Under the pieces are notes generated by a model, which worked only from the letters and a program-made list of their open reading frames with translations, was not told the origin of the DNA and ran no database searches. A program made the translations under genes and the position numbers. Positions 11,401-22,869 of a stretch of 64,000 nucleotides of DNA are shown here, piece after piece. The stretch's first letter is position 1. Each line of letters starts with the position of its first letter. Location: positions 5,348,487 to 5,412,486 of the forward strand of contig CALNVZ010003432.1 in the NCBI GenBank assembly GCA_940671915.1, written 5' to 3'. Source of the stretch: Paracentrotus lividus. Its lineage: Eukaryota > Echinodermata > Echinoidea > Camarodonta > Echinidae.

Positions 11401-14400
11401 AAATACATAATTCTAGCCTGCTGTGACATTGGGACTTTTAAGACGGAACATTCAGTAATTGGGAGACGCAATGTAATTCATGCATCATTTTAGGAATATG
11501 AATTCACAAGGTAGCAAATTTGATTAAAACCAACAGAAAACTCCATACAAACCTTGTGTAATCATATATATTTTTATAATGATCATAGTGATGCAACATC
11601 ATTTTGGGATTAATTTGAACTTATCAGATACTAAGGCGCTTCATATTTCAACAAGAAATGAAACATTTTGACAGAGTTTACAGAAGATAAAACTCTTACG
11701 AAAGAAGAGTTGAAATCTGAAGAAAAAAAAAATCTGCTGCCCCCTACTATTTTTCAAATTTTTGGGCTGCGACCCCCTTGTTTCCAAACCTTGGATCTGC
11801 CCATGTAAGCCTCCAACTTTATAAAGGTTTGACCAACCTCCAAAATATCTGTGAGTTGCACAGTATTTTAGGATCATTTAGGACACTATTGTATGTTGAG
11901 GTCTTTCCCGTTTGCAGAAGAAGGGAATGACAGAGAGGTTAAGATTAAACATTTACCAAAGAAGTGTGTCGACTTTCTCTTCGTAGGATGCAATCCTTTC
12001 CTTGCTTTCATCATTGAGATAAGAAGTGAATTGTTTGATGTGGGAGTAAGGCACATCAACTCCTTTTATCAGCTCATTGATGTTTTCAGCATTCATGCCA
12101 TCACACTTAGCAACCAGACTATCACTAGGTGCTGGCTCTCCAAAGCAGTATGGAAGAAACCATGGCTTCTCAGGGAAATCCTGCATAATGAAGAAAGGAT
12201 TAGTTACTTATTATTTCAAAAGTGTTTTGTTAATCAACAGAATTAATTAGAGAAATACAGAGAAATTAAACTGTGCACTAAAATGTACAGTATATATTCT
12301 CATATGCAACTGTAGAATTGAAAAGATATTAATAATATAATGTGATTTAAGGCATGATATTGAAAACCATGGAATTCTTAAACTATAGGAAAGTCCAGTT
12401 ATTAATTTAACTTAATGTTGTTGAAAATGACAATTCAATCTATAAGATTTTATCAAACAAAGTAAAATTGGGAAAATATTTACCTTTTTAGGGTTAAGAT
12501 GGCACATATCAGCCAGTTTCTTCCATGGTTCCTTGGGGTAGTGTAGAGCATAGAATTCCAGCTGATCACCAGAAAGACTCCTAACCCAACGACGGACATG
12601 ACGGCTCAGTGCTCCACTTACTGAACCAATCTGTTATAACAACAACAACAACAAAATTCAATAATAGTCATGGCCTTTTATGATGCTTTTGGAAACTTAT
12701 CCAAGAAATAAATGTTCTATGTCTGGTTCAACAGGTCATGTTATTACCTTCTTCATTTTTATATAATAATGTATCATTAGTAGATTGACAAAACCTTGTA
12801 TCTCAAGAATATCAAACGTTTAGGAGAGTGACAAAACAATGCAACCAATGCTCTTTGACATGCTGTGGTTGCTTCATTACGGGGGTAAGAGAGAAGGGAC
12901 TTTGACAGGACATTATTTGACTGATTACCTGAAAATTAACAAAAAAAAATTGATTTTTCGACAAAAGTTGAGATACATGTACAAGGTCTTGTCATCCCAT
13001 CAAGGATATAGCAGTCTGTGTATTTGGGTGAAGTGTTCCTATATTTAATGAGAAAAAGACAATCTATGTTGTTCTTTTTAATGTTTAAAAGAACTTAATC
13101 TCAGTTGAAGAATTATAATAATATTCATTAATGATAACAAATATGAATGTTGTTATCAAGGGCAATTATTTTATTTAGGTTGTCTATATAATTTATGTCT
13201 ATGATTGTATGTAGAGCTCTAAAAATGACAGACAGTTGAATTACCTTAAACTTGGTGGCATTGAGGTTGTCAATGTCTGATTTGACCTTTGACATCTTCT
13301 TTGGTTTGACCTTGACCTTATCTTGAATCAAGACCTGAAGTTGTCTAAGACGACGCTCTTTTTCCCGGATCTTACGCCCTGCATCCAGGAGGTTGAGAGC
13401 TTTCAAGATTTCAGCCATTGTAAATGTCTCAGAGTCTTTCAGAAAGGTCTCGGCTAAGGTGTGATCTTTACGTGCCCACGCCACTGCCAATGCACGCACT
13501 TTGATACCTGTTTATATAAAATAAGTACATATTATTTCATGTTTATTCATTATGAACAGGATTTGAATTGCAATTCAACTTTCTAAGCTCATGAATTCTA
13601 CCATGTATCAAGTCCAGGACAAATACTGAGAAAAATCTAATTAAAGAAGCATTTCTTAGAAATACTTTGAACAATAAGAAATAAATGGCTTAATTACCTT
13701 GTGGGATATCAACTCCATTGGTAAGCAGAACCTTTAAGGTAGCAAGATAGGTGTTCCTATAGCTTTCCTGAGCAGCTAAATGCTGGTCAAAGGTCACTTG
13801 GGATGATGTGAAGAGAAGCTCAGGTCGTTTCTCCTGTAGATATTAAAGAATAAAGGTTGACTTATAACATATTTCAATGAAAATCATGAAACACAGTTCA
13901 AAGTATAATCTTTATTTGTCAGTGACTTAATTATTCTGCTTGCTTTTTTCCAAATGCTTAGAGAAAATGTTGTCATAATTATACTTATTTGCAACAAAAG
14001 TAATTTTAAGAGGAAATGTGTAAACAAATGGTCGTGTGTTATAAGTTCGCCGCCTTTTGCGTTACATGCCAAATTGACTACAAACGGCACAATTTTCACT
14101 TCAAGAACCTGTATCTCGAAAAGTAAACATCCTACTATATCAAAACTATACATTTTCTGAAAGGACATTCCTCAAGGAATCTAAATCTGCATTGAAAAAT
14201 TAGACCTGGTGCAAGATGAAAAATTTATTAGGAAAATTTAGTGGAAATTCATATTTAAAATTTTTTTCATTGTTCTTATCATCAAGTCATCCATAATCAC
14301 CCAAATATTAATAATATTATTATTTTCTGGTAGAGAATATTCAGACCTTTCAAACAAGGTATAATTCATTATGGTTTATAATTTTAGAATGAAAAATATA

Positions 14401-15408
14401 ATGATCTGAAATTTAGCACTTAAAAAATTGATATTTTCAAATTCATGAGGGGGTTGGGTCCTGACAGGTAATGTTGCAGCATCAAACACATTGTTTAGGT
14501 GATATGATGATATAAAGCAATTTACAAGCTTCAATTTGGTGCTAAATTTACAATCATTCGCTAAAATTTGGCTGAGATATCGCACTTTTCCCAATGGTAC
14601 TAGAATATCTCTAATTCCTAATGCCTTTGTACAGGAGATATCACTTTTTTAGGTCAAATAATGATTGTTGAGTATTCCTGGGTACTATTGTAACATCAAA
14701 CCTATTGTTCAGTTATTTCATGGTATAAAGCAGTTTATAAGCTTCAGTTTGGTACCAAATTTACAGTCATTAGCCAAAATTTGTAAGAGAAATTCAAGTT
14801 TTCCCAAAATCAACCACAAAATGTGAAATTTCCCATTGACTTTGTACAGGCTTCCGGCACCACCCCTACTGTCCCAAACTTAAACCATTGTAACTCCACC
14901 AGAATGACACCTAGAACAATGAAACTTCACAGGGAGCTAGCACAGTACCATAGTTTCAAAATGAGACCAAATTTATTAAATGAAGTTTCTTACTTTGGAA
15001 AAAAATGACAAATAAATGCTGAAAAAAGCAAAAAGCATAACAGCACCACCCTATTTGGGAGGCGAGTTCATAACACACGACCAAATATAAATATCAATAT
15101 ACATGTAACACTTTTCAATGACAAATAATTTCATCTAAACTGAGCTTCAAACAAAAGGGGTCATATGCCAGCGATAAAAAAATGCATGATTGATGTTGCA
15201 TCGATACGAAAGTAAGTCTTGCAACTTCTAACCTCAGTGTATGTTCTTTTGAAATGTACTGTACACTTACAAATTCCTGATCGGAAGAAGCAGCATCAGT
15301 GAGACACCATGCCTCTGCCTCGGCCTGCTGAGGTTGTTGAGTGCGGCCACCATGACGATGACCACCTCGGCCACGACCACGACCGCGTCCACGACCTCGT
15401 CCAGGCAT
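8407..15408 (-). CDS. TROVE and vWA domain protein (Ro60-like), nine coding exons
   Basis: Coding exons in order: 15408-15271, 13833-13698, 13507-13245, 12630-12484, 12180-11957, 11108-10920, 10172-9998, 9480-9335, 8701-8407. All have GT-AG borders and join in frame to about 570 residues. Exon 1 starts MPGRGRGRGR, an RG-rich tail typical of RNA binding. Residues ~90-365 contain LAVAWARKDH, ALSRHVRRWVRS and EPWKKLADMCHLNP, which recall the helical TROVE repeats of Ro60, a ring that binds misfolded RNA and Y RNA. Residues ~367-560 form a vWA domain with a complete MIDAS: D378/S380/S382 (GDRSPS), T438 and D462 (VVVTDEE). Ro60 is about 538 residues, so length and order fit. A ribonucleoprotein role in the cytoplasm is inference. 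It differs enough from Ro60 that it may be a sister family. Confidence 0.8.
8820..9125. repeat. Small foldback built of TTTGGTCTAATTG-like words
   Basis: The left half repeats forms of TTTGGTCCAATT and the right half repeats their complements (AATTAGACAAAGTGG, TTAGACGAAATGG). It sits in the last intron of the TROVE-vWA gene. Arms made of short tandem words are the same plan as the larger foldback at 47-48.4 kb. Borders are approximate. Confidence 0.45.
10190..10545 (-). pseudogene. Decayed tandem copies of the vWA MIDAS exon
   Basis: The first part of the exon at 10172-9998 with its upstream intron is repeated in tandem about every 145-150 bp: near 10205-10330, 10350-10490 and a partial copy to about 10545. 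The copies still encode EALVAVLGELLPSM and EAPVAVLNDRSPSL, but one has lost the MIDAS aspartate, another goes out of frame, and none has the second half of the exon (AITDAKLSFF). They keep acceptor-like ends, so mis-splicing is possible. They lie between the functional exon and exon 6. Confidence 0.75.
14029..15083. mobile_element. Non-autonomous TIR element in intron 1 of the coding region
   Basis: The ends are inverted copies of about 26 bp starting TGGTCGTGTGTTATAA. The interior has a tandem duplication of about 185 bp (14440-14600 against 14620-14810, both with TATAAAGCA and CAAGCTTCAATTTGG-like words). There is no transposase frame. Flanks are A-rich, so the target duplication is unclear. 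Confidence 0.6.
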
Positions 15409-15545
15409 TTTGATTTGGTTTTTAAGAGTGCGTTGAACCTAGAAGGCTAGAATGCTGTCATGTGATGGCTGCTGTGCCTAATTGTATGTGGCTCAGGATG
15501 CCCTGAGTGTCAAATGCCTGTAGAAGTGGAAATTTTTAAGTTCTA

Positions 15546-15994
15546 CAGGGCGTCCCAAAAAGAACTATACACTTTTGAAATGGCTGCCAAATAAAAAATA
15601 TATGATTTTAGGTAATGAAATTTACATGTTTTGAAAGCTCATTATCCCAACTTTCATATGACACCAAAAATTCCGAAAATAAGTCATGCATGAATGAGCA
15701 GCATTCACTTTTGTAAAGGGTATGGAAATTAGGGTGCGCAGGAATTGCCCTACCAATTTGTATGAGGTAAGTCATTTGGAGCTAAAGGAATTGAGGATGA
15801 TATGCAGAATTACTGATAAATTATGATGAGTTGGGATTTACTAAGTGAAATTTGTGGAATTAGGGATTACAATTTCATGCATGAGTGAACAGGAATACAT
15901 ATTTCCTATTGTTACATTGTAACTTTCCAAGGTATATTTAGTGAGGTCCTTCAGTGGTGTGTTTAATCTCTCTCTCTTCCTTTTCTTTCCCTCC

Positions 15995-16032
<38 letters not shown>

Positions 16033-16081
16033 TCCTCCCTCTCTCCCTCTCTCTTCTTTCTTTCTCTCCCTGTCTCAATCC

Positions 16082-16121
<40 letters not shown>

Positions 16122-16838
16122 TTGTATGGGTTTGTTTTGACCATTTATATTCATTGGTTTCTACTCCAAATATCCTGACTACCTCCCCCGGTCTACTCAC
16201 ATTTACCAAAATTGGGATGATTGATGACAATCTATCAATCTATCAATCAATCAGTCACATAAATTAGACAATCAACACCCAGCTATCAGTCACTTAATCA
16301 ACAGTGTACCAGTCTCCAAATGTTTCAACTAATCAATCAAGCATTACATCATCTTCATACAGTTATTTCAAAAGTGATCAAAATCTTACCCTGCATCTCA
16401 CCTGTTCTGCACCCCATCCTGACTACCACTAACACACCACTGAATAAAACTTGGAAAGTTACAATGCTATGATAGGAAATACATATTCCTGTTCACTCAT
16501 GCATGAAATTGTAATCCCCGAATCCACAAATTTCACTTTAATAGCAAACCCCAACTCATCATAATTGATCATTAATTCTGCATATCATCCTCAATGCCAT
16601 AAGCTCAAATGACTTTCCTCATACAAATTGGTAGGGCAATTCCTGCGCACCCTAATTTCCATACCCTTTACAAAAGTGAACGCTCCTCATTCATGCATGA
16701 CTTATTTTCGGACTTTTTGGTGTCATATGAAAGTTTGAATAATGAGCTTTCCATACATGTAAATTTCATTACCTAAAATCAAATATTTTTTATTTGGCAG
16801 CCATTTCAAAAGTGTATAGTTCTTTTTGGGACGCCCTG
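15546..16838. mobile_element. Mariner-type element with ~400-bp inverted repeats
   Basis: The arms 15546-15950 and 16435-16838 are near-identical inverted copies starting CAGGGCGTCCCAAAAAG and flanked by TA on both sides (15544-15545, 16839-16840). A TA duplication and this end sequence fit the Tc1/mariner group. The loop holds a long CT microsatellite (15966-16118) and short ATCA-type repeats but no transposase. It lies just upstream of the first coding exon of the TROVE-vWA gene, inside its presumed 5' intron. Confidence 0.75.
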
Positions 16839-17204
16839 TATAATAGATAGATGTACTCCTTTTTCATATTCTATAATATATACCTCAAATAATACAAGAT
16901 ATACACGCACAGTAATTGCGCTTAGTATAATTTTATTTACAAGGCTGTTTACATCTAAATACATGTGAATGAACTTTAATATTAGGCATATGTACTTAAT
17001 AGTTTGCTATCTTTTCTCCGTTACTTTTGAGTGAAACATCAAAAAGATTAAAAAGAGGCATGGCATCTTTCTTAATTAAAAGCCCATGATGCGTCGACAG
17101 TCACGACACAAGAAAAGGTTATTTTTTAGGCCTACTCCTTTTTGATTATAGAGTCTAACTGTAATCCTTTTTAATTCTCTTGCAATAAATCGTCACCCGT
17201 TTCA

Positions 17205-18805
17205 CGAACCGTCCTCTCTGGCCAAATTCAGCATTTTTTTCAATTTTCATTTTTATGCATTTTTTTCATGTACTTATAGATACCTACATTTTGTAAAAAT
17301 TTCAGTCTAACATTGCGTGGTTACGTAACAACGACGTCATCATATAGCGTCCTCTTGCAATAAATTGGATATTTCTGTACCAAGAACCGTCCTCTCTGTT
17401 ATAAAAGGAGCATTTAGTAAATTTGGAGGATCACAATTGCAGAATGGAACTAGAATAGTTCAATCTCATTGTATATATTTCTAATGTCAAAAATTGACTT
17501 CTAAAACTACAGTTAGAACAGAATTTAAGTATATTTTGATTTTCCCCGGAGGAGTTTCTTACGCTCTCATTCACTTTGTGCATGCGTAAGGGAGAGCGGA
17601 CGGTTCGTGGTGAAGGCGCGAGGCGCGATCACGCACCTTTTCTTTTTCACGAACCGTCCTCTCAGTTTTACAAAGAGCATTTAGTAAATTTGGAGGATAA
17701 CAATTGCAGAATGGAACTTAGAATAGTTCAATCTCATTGAGTATATTTCTAATTTCAAAAATTGACTTCTAAAACTATAGTTAAAACAGAATTTAGGTAA
17801 ATTTTTAATTCCCCCAAAGGAGTTTCTGACGCTCCCATTCACTTTGTGCATGCGTAATGGAGAGCGGACGGTTCGTGGTGAAGTCGCATAACGGGATATC
17901 GCATTTTGTCTTTTCCATGAACCGTCCTCTCTGTTATAAAAAGAGCATTTAGTAAATATTGAGGACAACAATTGCAGAATGGAACTTAGAATAGTTCTGA
18001 ACCTCACTACACTAGAAGTTAGACACAGAAGAGCAGATCTAATTCAAGTCTACAAGATCTTCAACAACATGGACAAAATTAACCCAGGAGAAATCTTCCA
18101 ACTTGCCACACATCAGAGTACAAGAGGACACTCCCTGAAAATCCAGAAACAACACATGAGAGTTGATGCCAGGAAGTACTCGTTCAGCCAAAGGGTCATC
18201 CAAGACTGGAACAATCTCCCTCCCTCAGCAGTACAGGCACCATCACTAAACAGTTTTAAAACAGAAATACAGTCATTTTTGGGTTACTAAGGGCGAATAG
18301 CCCCCCTCACCCTTGCCGCACTACAATCCACTTCGGTACACTACCAAGATGGAATGTGCGGCCCTTCAGTAAGTTCAGTAAGTTCAATCTCATTGAGTAT
18401 ATTTCTAATTTCAAAAACTGACTTTTAAAACTATTGTTAAAACAGAATTTAAGTAAATTTTGATTTCCCCCGAAGGAGTTTCTAACGCTCTCATTCACTT
18501 TGTGCATGCGTAAAGGAGAGCAGACGGTTCGTGGTGAAGGCGCGAGGCACGATCGCGCTCTTTTTCTTTTTCACGAACCGTCCTCTCTGTTACAATGCCC
18601 ACTGTGGCATAAATAATTCAGTTCAAGAAAATGTCAAGATACGGGATAAAACTTTGGAACCTGAACTATCGAATGAAGTCTTCGGTTTTCATTTTGCTCT
18701 ACTTTTAGGTGCAATTATTGCCGGTTTAAAAAAAGCTTTTCTTTAAATGCTTTTTCTGCAAAACTAACTTTCGCATCAAAGTGTGCAGAGAGGATGGTTC
18801 GTGGT
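17205..18805. repeat. Array of small TIR units with CACGAACCGTCC ends
   Basis: Units of about 230-250 bp open with CACGAACCGTCCTCTC and close with GGACGGTTCGTG. Full or partial units start near 17212, 17389, 17647, 17918 and 18573, separated by ~40-bp spacers with GGCGCGAGGC. The unit bodies (GAGCATTTAGTAAATTTGG and so on) are alike in at least three copies. The body of the 18573 unit differs. The unit from 17918 is split by a LINE fragment. This is either a cluster of repeated insertions or a tandem amplification. Confidence 0.7.
17998..18378 (+). mobile_element. LINE 3' end (CR1/Jockey-type reverse transcriptase C-terminus)
   Basis: The frame 18002-18290 encodes about 95 residues with RRADLIQVYKIF, STRGHSLKI, RKYSFSQRVIQDWNNLP and SLNSFK, the usual ending of CR1/Jockey-class LINE ORF2 proteins. 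A short 3' UTR ends in TTCAGTAAG repeats. It is a 5'-truncated copy inserted in one unit of the surrounding array: the body reads ...TAGTTC before and AGTTCAATCTC after, so AGTTC may be the target duplication. Confidence 0.75.
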
Positions 18806-19135
18806 GCAGGCGACGAAATGAGTGATTGATGTGATTCACTAGTAATGGTAACTTCCCCCATTTATGTTATAGAGGCTACTTGTGTCAAATAGGCTAGTTT
18901 TAAGAGTCAAAACTTTGACCTATTGCCAGACAAAAACAAAAAAACTGTCTACGCTACGGCCATGCAGCTGCTAAGCTTTGATCCCACCGAACCACCATCA
19001 TATCCTACGCCTCGAGCTTCGGCCGAGATCCGACATAGGAAACCGGAACTTCAGAGGCGACTGCGCGCTGCACTCATAACCCTTTTTAAAATTGTAATAA
19101 AAATAAAAGTGTAAGATTTACTTACCAGCTAGATT

Positions 19136-19216
19136 GCAGAAGCTTTTGCAACGTTAAACTTCCATCAGTTCTGATTGTGATAATGGTGTCCCAAAGTCAG
19201 ATGCCTCTTTTATATG
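19136..19216 (-). promoter_or_regulatory. Candidate promoter and non-coding first exon of the TROVE-vWA gene
   Basis: On the minus strand there is a TATA-like CATATAAAAGA at 19216-19206. About 70 bp further the sequence AGCTG is followed by GTAAGT (donor starting at 19135). A matching acceptor (CTTCTAG ending at 15439) lies 30 bp before the start codon at 15408. Together they predict a short 5' UTR exon and a 3.7-kb intron. No transcript data are available, so this is inference. Confidence 0.4.
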
Positions 19217-19319
19217 CTCGGAAACAGATCCTGGAGCTCGAGCAGCCGACAACTCCCATCCCGATGTTGCACCACCATGTTGACATAGATTTCATACACT
19301 GCGCATGCGTTGACTAAAT

Positions 19320-20860
19320 GATGAAATTTTCTAGTCTATTTACAGACCTTACTGATACTCGAATTGGTGGTCAATTATCATCATTCGGGATGTTTTGTCT
19401 TCGTCTTTGTTTGTTTTTGGTTTTGTTTGTTTGTTTTTTGTTTTTTGTTTTTTGTTTGTTTGTTTGTTTTTTGTTTTTTGTTTTTTTGTTTTTTTGTTTG
19501 TTTGTTGTTGTTGTTGTTGTTTTTTTTTGGGGGGGGGGTGGTAGGGGACGTTGCAGGTCCACTGATTAACTTACTCTCTAGCAATATTTCCTCTAAAGCT
19601 GTGTTAAAAATATGACTTACATCGAGAGAAAAAAATCAAATACATTGTAAAGTATTATAGCAATGATTAGAAATCAACAAAAATAACAACAACTTAAACA
19701 ACAATAGGACTTATTGATTGATGTACTAAAGAAAACACCCCCCCCCCCCCCCCCCGACGGCAGAGAATCAAGAAAATATATATCTTTTTAAAAGAGCAAA
19801 ATGTGCCTGTCGTTTTCTCTGACGTTGATGAAAATTAATATCATAATGCCTAATTATATCATGTATATATTAATGTTATAGCAAAACTGTAGCTTAATTA
19901 GGGCTTATGTCATGTATGCAGGCCTATGATTAAAAAAAAGTTATTACAGCCCTACTTTGACAAAAGGGAGCAAGACGTAGTGACAAGTATCCTGTAGAGA
20001 AACATGTATTCGCCACTAACATTGATATAAATTTTTTTTTGTGTTTTACCTGAAATATCTTGTAGCTGGATAAAATGTTTTAATCTGAAATTTGGCTGAG
20101 AGGAAGATGGTACTGAATGAAATAATATGAAAACGTGAAAACCCAAAATTGATTGATATATCACGTTCTTCCATTTGACAAATATAGCAGAAATATAGGG
20201 CAGTAGGCCCTGTACAGCATTTTTTAAGAAAAAAAAGGTCTGAACTCAGAAATATTATCATTATATATGAATAAATTAATACATCGTTGATTAATGTTAT
20301 TATGATGAAATAGAATTCAGTAAAATATCATTATAATGTAGGCCTATTTCTGAAAAAAAGTTTTCTGTTTGAAATTGGGATCGAGTACATTTGTTCAATT
20401 TTGGAGGCTGGGTTTATAAACATCACCAATTAACTAGCACACCATTACGCACTCCCCTATATTGCACCATTAGGGCGCCATACTCTATGGAACTTGTGCA
20501 TAGACATCATGCTAGCTGACTGACAACAGATTGCAAATGATTTCATCAGTAATATCCTCTAAGGACAATAATATCACTGATGAAATAGTTTGTAAGGTAA
20601 AATAAATAAAGCATCTTTCCTTTTTATTAGCATTAGGATATCCTCTCTCTCTCTCTCTCTCTCTCTCACACTCTCTCTCTCTGATATAATATGCCAGAAG
20701 GAATAGCTGTCTGATTGACAATTTTGCTTTACGAGCTATTTCGTTTTTGGATCGATGAAGGAGTAGGAGGAGGACGTGAAAAAGAAAAAGGTAGTATAGG
20801 ATGGTGCAGTGTAGTCGAAGTAGTGTGTTGTATAGTAAAGGATATAGTAAGAAAGGTGAT
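19320..20860. other. Intergenic with simple repeats
   Basis: Holds a GTTTGTTTTTT-type microsatellite (19400-19530) ending in a G run, a C run at 19739-19756, a short inverted repeat around ATTTCATCAGT (20540-20585) and a CT repeat at 20642-20682. No supported gene. Confidence 0.55.
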
Positions 20861-21925
20861 AGAATAAGAAAGATGGTTGGTAGAGTAAGAAAGGTAGTAA
20901 AAGTAGGATGGTAGAGCGAGAAATGTAGTAAAAGTAGAATGTTAGAGAGAGAAAGGTAGTAAAAGTAGGATTAGGATGGTAGAGCGAGAATAGTAAAAGT
21001 AGGATGGTAGAGCGAGAATAGTAAAAGTAGGATGGTAGAGCGAGAAAGGTAGTAAAAGTAGGATGGTAGAGCGAGAAAGGTAGTAAAAGTAGGATGGTAG
21101 AGCGAGAAAGGTAGTAAAAGTAGGATGGTAGAGCGAGAAAGGTAGTAAAAGTAGGATGGTAGAGCGAGAAAGGTAGTAAAAGTAGGATGGTAGAGCGAGA
21201 AAGGTAGTAAAAGTAGGATGGTAGAGCGAGAAAGGTAGTAAAAGTAGGATGGTAGAGCGAGAAAGGTAGTAAAAGTAGGATGGTAGAGCGAGAAAGGTAG
21301 TAAAAGTAGGATGATGGAGTGAGAAAGGTAGTAAAAGTAGGATGATAGGATGAGAAAGACATTAGAAGTAGGATGGTAGAGCGAGAAAGGTAGTAAAAGT
21401 AGGATGAGTCGAAAATGATGAAGGAAAAAAAAAATGCTCCAAATTTTATTGTCCGAATCGGATATTCTTTTTGCCCTTGTCCCGTGGGCTTGGCAGCCGC
21501 TGAGCAGCGCCAGATGAACGTTGCTCTATCCCCCTCTTGTTGAACGCCAAACAGGGAAGCAACAACTACCATTTTTAACGTCTTTGGTATGACGCGGCCG
21601 GGGCTCGAACCCACAACCTCCCGATTATGAGGCGGACGCTCTATCCACTGAGCCAACACATCGGTGTTAACTTAGGAAAATGGAGTGAGAAAAGCACTAA
21701 AAGTATATATACCGTGTGAAAGTTATAGAATTGGAATTGCAGACTTAATGCATATGACGGTCGTAGAAATAGTATGGGAGAATGAGCAATGAAAAAGAAA
21801 TAGAATGTAAAAGTGAGAATAGTAAGATGGTACAGTGAAAAAGTAGTAGAAATAGGATAGTAGAATGAGAAAGGTAGTATACTTAGGATGTTAGAGCGGG
21901 AAAGGTATAGTCATGGTAGTAGAGT
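20860..21925. repeat. 31-bp minisatellite interrupted by a SINE
   Basis: The unit GGATGGTAGAGCGAGAAAGG plus TAGTAAAAGTA is repeated almost perfectly from about 20990 to 21410, with decayed copies to the left and, beyond the SINE, to about 21925. The homogeneous centre and worn edges fit ongoing unequal exchange. Long frames on the minus strand are artefacts of the 31-bp period. Confidence 0.9.
21418..21674 (-). mobile_element. tRNA-Met-like SINE
   Basis: The minus strand gives a good tRNA-like head: GATGTG pairing with CGCGTC, A box TGGCTCAGTGG, an anticodon loop CTCATAA (CAT, Met) and B box GGTTCGAGCCC, followed by a ~150-bp body ending in a short A/T tail. GAAAATG occurs at 21411-21417 and 21675-21681 and may be the target duplication. 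The insertion splits the minisatellite, so it is younger than the start of that array. Confidence 0.75.
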
Positions 21926-22486
21926 AGGATTGTTTTTTTCGCCGTAACAAATATGCCAAATGGATAAAAACTAAAATAGCTTTTTAAATTTCGGAGATAT
22001 GGTGCTCATTATCTCATTCATTTCTTTATTCTTCTTCTTCTCCTCCAAGTATGATAATGAGAAAGCTAGATTTGGATATGCTATTTTAAAAGTTATTTAT
22101 CTTTCTCTCCCTCCACACCTCCCACCTCTTCCTCTCTCTCGTCCCTCCCCCCCCCCCTCCCCTCCCTCCCCCCCCCCCCCCCCCTCTCTCTCTCTCTCCT
22201 CTCTTCTCTGCATCCATTTCTTGTTAACATTCACATAAAAACAAAATGAAGGATTCATTATTAAACGAGTTTTTTTTTTTAGATAGCATATAATAGTGAT
22301 TATTACACGTTTAGTCTCTTTTTCGATACATTAAAACCATGTATTGATACTCTTCCAGACGTTTGCTTGTCGCCGTTCAATATTGTTAGCATAATGTATG
22401 TCCTATGTATTCTACATTACCCGTGTCAATGGAGAAAAGGAGCGCATTAATATTGCACTCCGCGATGCCAGTAAAATGCTGCGCGC

Positions 22487-22590
22487 AACAGCTTAAATAA
22501 CAATGGATACGCGGAGCAACAATTTACGTCACAATAGCACAACAGCTTTTAACAATGGATACGCGGAGCAACAATTTACGTCATAATAGA
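22487..22590. repeat. Tandem duplication of a ~50-bp unit
   Basis: ACAACAGCTT...ACAATGGATACGCGGAGCAAC and on to CAATTTACGTCA occurs twice in a row with few differences. Function unknown; TACGTCA resembles a CRE-like word but nothing ties it to a gene. Confidence 0.7.
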
Positions 22591-22709
22591 TTGATCATTT
22601 GAATTTTGTGAGATTCTCGGATCAGGCAGATTTGATACAGGTGAGTAAACCTCTTTCTTGTTTAAACTGGTAGCGTTGCTGTTGCCATGGAAAATGGTTT
22701 GTATGTATA

Positions 22710-22865
22710 ATAATAATAATATTGGATTTCTTTCGTGCAATATGATATATATTCCATTCATCAGTATGAATATTGCACTCGTCTTCGATTCTTGCAATAT
22801 TCATACTGATGAATGGAATATATCTCATATTTCACTCAAGTGCATCCAATATTATATAATTATGA
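22710..22865. repeat. Long hairpin, ~70-bp arms
   Basis: AATATTGGATTTC... and its complement fold around a loop near 22780-22793. The inner stem (TATTCCATTCATCAGTATGA) is perfect; the outer stem has mismatches. It could be a tiny MITE or a small-RNA hairpin; the sequence alone does not decide. Confidence 0.65.
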
Positions 22866-22869
22866 TAAT

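Noticed and set aside
12839-13048. 69-residue plus-strand frame within the TROVE-vWA locus
   Set aside because: It lies in an intron on the opposite strand and has no domain or conservation signal.
20736-21659. 307-residue frame on the minus strand
   Set aside because: Its first ~80 codons are the SINE and the rest is the 31-bp minisatellite read as repeated SRSTILLLLPF; it is not a gene.
21590-21665. Functional tRNA-Met gene on the minus strand
   Set aside because: Pairing is better than in the first case, but it is joined to a SINE body and flanked by a likely target duplication.
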